Below are positions 61,201 through 64,000 of a stretch of DNA of 64,000 nt, piece by piece (within the stretch, counting starts at the first letter, position 1; every line of letters begins with the position of its first letter). This DNA is from Bolinopsis microptera. Lineage: Eukaryota > Ctenophora > Tentaculata > Lobata > Bolinopsidae. The notes beneath the pieces were generated by a model that worked only from the letters and a program-made list of their open reading frames with translations, did no database searches and was not told the DNA's origin. Where the stretch lies: assembly GCF_026151205.1 (NCBI RefSeq), contig NC_087076.1, positions 19,833,919 through 19,897,918 of the forward strand, read 5' to 3'. Both the position numbers and the translations under genes were made by a program.

Positions 61201-62773
61201 TAATTAACTAATTAAAAATTAATTAACAATTAATTAACGATTAAATAACTAACATCTAATATAATAAATAAATTAAAAAGTAAATAACTAACATTAATTG
61301 ATATAATTAATAAATTAACAATCAAATAACAATTAAATAACAATTAAATAACTAACATCTCCAGCAGGATCCTCATGTGACCAGGTAGGACCAGACCCCT
61401 CCTCGTTATGAGATATATCTATAGTGTAAATATCGTTCAGATAACGTGGTATAAACTGGTTCTGATCGTCCACCTCGCAGCCTAGACCTCCAAATGTGTA
61501 CATTGTGGTTCCTACCAGAGTAAAACTGTGCCCCAACCTCGGACATACCTGGTAATTGTCATGTTAATTGAGTTAACCAGAATTTTAGATTTGTTAATGT
61601 TTGTTGATCAAGGGAGAAAGTATATTCATAGGTTTACAATCTGGCACCAATTCCTTATCACGGCCAATGTCTGATAAAACCCACAATAACAAACTAAAGT
61701 TGTTTTTATTAGCATTATTACTAAACTTACGGTATCTTTATTATTATTCTTATTGATAAAGCTACTTGTCAACATTATTAATGTTAACTTACAGTATCCT
61801 TATTAGTGATATTAATGTGAGTCCACTCCCACGTATGTGTGTTCAACATGAACATTTCATTACTGTACTCGCAGTACTCCATCATACCCCCGTGAATGTA
61901 GATGTTGTGACCGTGAGCAGCTATACCGAATGCTGCCACCCCGTTCTCAGGAACCTGACCTGATACGTGAGGTTCTGACCACTCGTTAGCTTCTGGCAGG
62001 AAAATGTGTTTAGGTAAAAATAGAATAATAGATAATTAAATCAGTTTCAAAGTTGAGTGAGGACAAATATTGTCAAATATTGTCAAATAAGTGCCAATCC
62101 TGCTTTACATACAAAACTTAAATTTAATATAGACGTTTATGCCAGGCTCGAACCAGCAGTCGTTCGATTACCAGTTATGGTCACTGCCACTAGACCACCA
62201 AATCACGACTAACTAATTTTGAACAAAAGTAACTAACTCGTGTTGTAGACGTGCAGCTCATCAACTATACCCTCGTTTCCTCCTCCCATCACGATTATCT
62301 TGTTATCTATTGCCACTGCTCTGTGACCGTGCCTGTCCAATTGTTACCTTTTACTCACGTGATTCCCTACTTAAAAGTTGTTCTTGTTTTGAGGGAATTT
62401 CAACAAAATATTTTTGACAATTATCTAAAACCCAACTACAGTAAAACCCCGATTTACCGCGGCCATCTCCTTTTCCCCAAATATGGCTTAACATGCATAA
62501 TGTAAACAAACAAAACCCCGATTTACCGCAAACTCCACTGTAAATCGGGGTTTTACTGTAATTGGTACTGACATGCATAATGCCATACATAATGCCATAC
62601 ATAATGACATACATAATGACATACATAATGCCATACATAATGACATACATAATGACATACATAATGACATACCTGGGCCTAGGTGTGGGGCCGTTACTCT
62701 TAGTAAGAGGAACATAGCGCCACTTGACATTGGCCATGCTCTTCTGGTTGTAAATTCCTTTCTTTAACGTCAT
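58205..62773 (-). CDS. HCFC1: host cell factor (HCF), compact form
   Basis: Twelve minus-strand exons (62773-62673, 62332-62238, 61992-61793, 61548-61357, 61057-60840, 60680-60568, 60394-60249, 60094-59977, 59774-59647, 59451-59281, 58750-58609, 58395-58205) total 1,815 bp and close in phase to 604 aa. Residues about 20-360 are the HCF Kelch propeller ([97 protein letters not shown]). Residues about 370-595 are the paired fibronectin type III region ([61 protein letters not shown]). The large central part of human HCF-1 (basic region, cleavage repeats, acidic domain) is absent: the first FN3 half joins the second through a short linker, as in an HCF-2-like protein. The C-terminal nuclear signal is reduced to [12 protein letters not shown] is a nuclear scaffold for chromatin-modifying complexes and transcription factors. 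The symbol denotes the family; the single ancestral gene predates HCFC1 and HCFC2. Confidence 0.95.
61180..61356 (-). repeat. AT-rich repeats at the start of HCF intron 4
   Basis: The intron begins GTTAGTTATTTAATTG on the coding strand. The junction-like sequence AGATGTTAGTTATTTAAT recurs at about 61241-61259 and a close variant at about 61281-61297, with many TTATTTAATTG copies between. Confidence 0.8.
62133..62212 (-). other. tRNA-like SINE head or tRNA pseudogene in HCF intron 2
   Basis: On the minus strand an A box (TGGTCTAGTGG) and a B box (GGTTCGAGCC) are correctly spaced, with a T stem GCTGG/CTGGC. The acceptor stem does not pair (GTGATTT against ATAAACG), so it is not a working tRNA. 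It resembles the head of a tRNA-derived SINE different from the one at 48857. Confidence 0.6.
62437..62560. mobile_element. MITE, CAGTRAAACC family, copy 3
   Basis: A 120-bp element (62439-62558) with ends CAGTAAAACCCCGATTTACC and its complement, flanked by TA on both sides. A second AAAACCCCGATTTACCGC occurs inside at about 62514, so it is nested or internally duplicated. It lies in HCF intron 1. Confidence 0.8.
62573..62672 (-). repeat. 12-bp tandem repeat at the start of HCF intron 1
   Basis: About eight units of ATACATAATGNC (plus strand) directly follow the exon-1 donor. On the coding strand each unit reads GTATGTCATTAT, which is the first 12 bases of the intron. Since 12 is a multiple of three and the unit has no stop, the exon-1 frame runs on through it (YVIMYVIM). 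Confidence 0.95.
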
Positions 62774-63920
62774 CCTATGATGTTTTTTTTTTGTTTAAAT
62801 CATAGCATCAGGCCATCTACAGCTCTACAGTGACACTGTCAAATATCACCTTTATAAATTTAAGTTATTAAGACTTATAAATAAAAATAAATTAATAAAT
62901 AATAATTGTTTCTGTTTCTGCCGCTTATCTAGTAATCTACAAATTTAGTAACAGTTATTACCAACAGCTAGTTATCACCAAGAAATGCGGAAACATATTT
63001 TCATCATAAATTCCTTGTTATCTAAGAAGTATAAATGCGGTTCTTGTGAATCTAGCCTCTAGTATCTAATTACAATACGTCATAAATGATAAAAGGCACT
63101 TTTACTCTTTTAGAAGATCCACGGAACTTCTTCAACCAAACACCGGTTTAACGAGAACTGATTTAATGGCGGATGAAACCTCCCCTCCCTGGCCCCCTGC
63201 ATGATAATGATAGACCCATAAAACCGGATATTCTGGTTTTTCATACATAATTGGCATAACCAGTTTAACGGGTAAGTAAACAGGGTCTAACTGTGATAAA
63301 ACAGGGTATAACTGTCCCGGAAGAGCACAGGGTTCTGAGCATGGTTTTAAATCAATTATTTTTATTCTCTGATAATATTAACACGTACCAAGCTTGCTGC
63401 AAACCTCGATAAAATACTCCGAGTGCGACTCTTGTCACGTACTACCGATCAGAAGTCAGAGTGCATTTTTTGCAATATTATGATGATTACGTAATTAATA
63501 TAAATTCATGTAAGTCATATTATGTGCGTGACCTAATTTAGATTTTTTGACGGTCTATAAAATTGATTTTATAGTTGTATTATACCATTTTTAGTAGTAA
63601 GTCTAGTGTATAGCAAGGACCAGATTCTGTCAGATTATCAAAAAGTTCAGTGAACATAAATAACTTTCGTCAACTTATAAAAACAATCGGATTAATTCAT
63701 GTACCAACGTGGTTAACAAACACTTAAAAACAAAAAAGTAATTAAATAATAAAAAGCTTACTATAGAGCTATAGGAAATGATATTATCAACAGGATCACC
63801 ATGCAAATAGTTCCATCACATGCTTACTAAATCCTTATTATCAACCTCCTATAATAATAGCTCACAATTTGTAACAATATCGGGTATAAAAAGATAAAAG
63901 GCTCTAATAGTTATCAGGTA
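62774..63920. other. region upstream of HCF
   Basis: AT-rich DNA that should contain the HCF promoter. No other gene is supported. Confidence 0.35.
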
Positions 63921-63923
63921 TTT

Positions 63924-64000
63924 TAAGAGGGGAGAGGGGGGGGGGGTTCACCCTGATTCAAGAGGGGGGAGGGGGGGGGGGGTTCACCCTGATTTAAGAG
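63924..64000 (+). repeat. G-rich 36-bp tandem repeat at the window end
   Basis: Two units of an AAGAGGGG-type start, a run of 11-13 G, and TTCACCCTGATT are seen at 63925 and 63961; the array may continue beyond the window. Confidence 0.85.

Noticed and set aside
62351..62672. Extension of HCF exon 1 by a YVIM repeat
   Set aside because: The donor at 62672 and the next Kelch exon at 62332 join exactly in phase, so the repeat is intronic.
1..64000. Spliced-leader RNA gene
   Set aside because: Some genes have AG just before the start codon, but I found no leader-like RNA with an Sm site and cannot support trans-splicing.

Overview
This is eukaryotic DNA from an AT-rich animal genome. Genes are split by GT-AG introns, there is a nuclear tRNA-Cys, and the conserved genes are animal-type: host cell factor, CENP-S, ARMT1 and a PIM-like kinase. 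Secreted proteins with GCC2/GCC3, lectin-like and sushi modules, a LURP-one-related protein, Penelope elements and tRNA-derived SINEs point to an early-branching invertebrate. A cnidarian, perhaps a medusozoan, is my best guess, but the sequence alone does not prove it.

Left part (1-27.2 kb). A 5'-truncated Penelope-like element comes first (1.05-2.16 kb), then an orphan ORF1-type coiled-coil protein (3.57-4.43 kb). Next is a multi-exon secreted protein gene (4.8-9.5 kb) and a PIM-like kinase with a TATA box and CACGTG sites (11.7-13.3 kb). A SINE inserted next to the kinase carries a copied piece of kinase exon 2 between 38-bp repeats (13.6-14.2 kb). A LURP-one-related gene lies on the minus strand (14.6-15.4 kb), followed by a second Penelope copy. 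The rest is a gene-poor stretch of MITE-like elements and short tandem repeats. It also holds a partial secreted-protein gene (21.8-22.8 kb) and a small ORF that looks like a neuropeptide precursor (26.0-26.2 kb).

Middle part (27.2-52.8 kb). One 31-bp satellite, about 16.3 kb in total and roughly 525 units, is interrupted by a 5'-truncated LINE, two nearly identical 3.0-kb elements and two identical SINE copies. The SINE copies belong to a 1,473-bp tandem duplication. The LINE and both 3.0-kb elements sit at the same position of the repeat unit and share the flank ACAGATT. The array also shows higher-order structure.

Right part (53.2-62.8 kb). Three conserved genes lie on the minus strand. 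CENPS (MHF1, 3 exons, 103 aa) has a tRNA-Cys in its first intron. ARMT1 has 7 exons and 442 aa. A compact host cell factor has 12 exons and 604 aa. All three exon sets were assembled by hand, and their phases close exactly. Three introns in ARMT1 and HCF begin with tandem repeats built from their own 5' splice site, and a fourth repeat runs over the ARMT1 stop codon. I consider this recurring pattern, the satellite with its register-specific insertions, and the peptide candidate the most interesting signals here.
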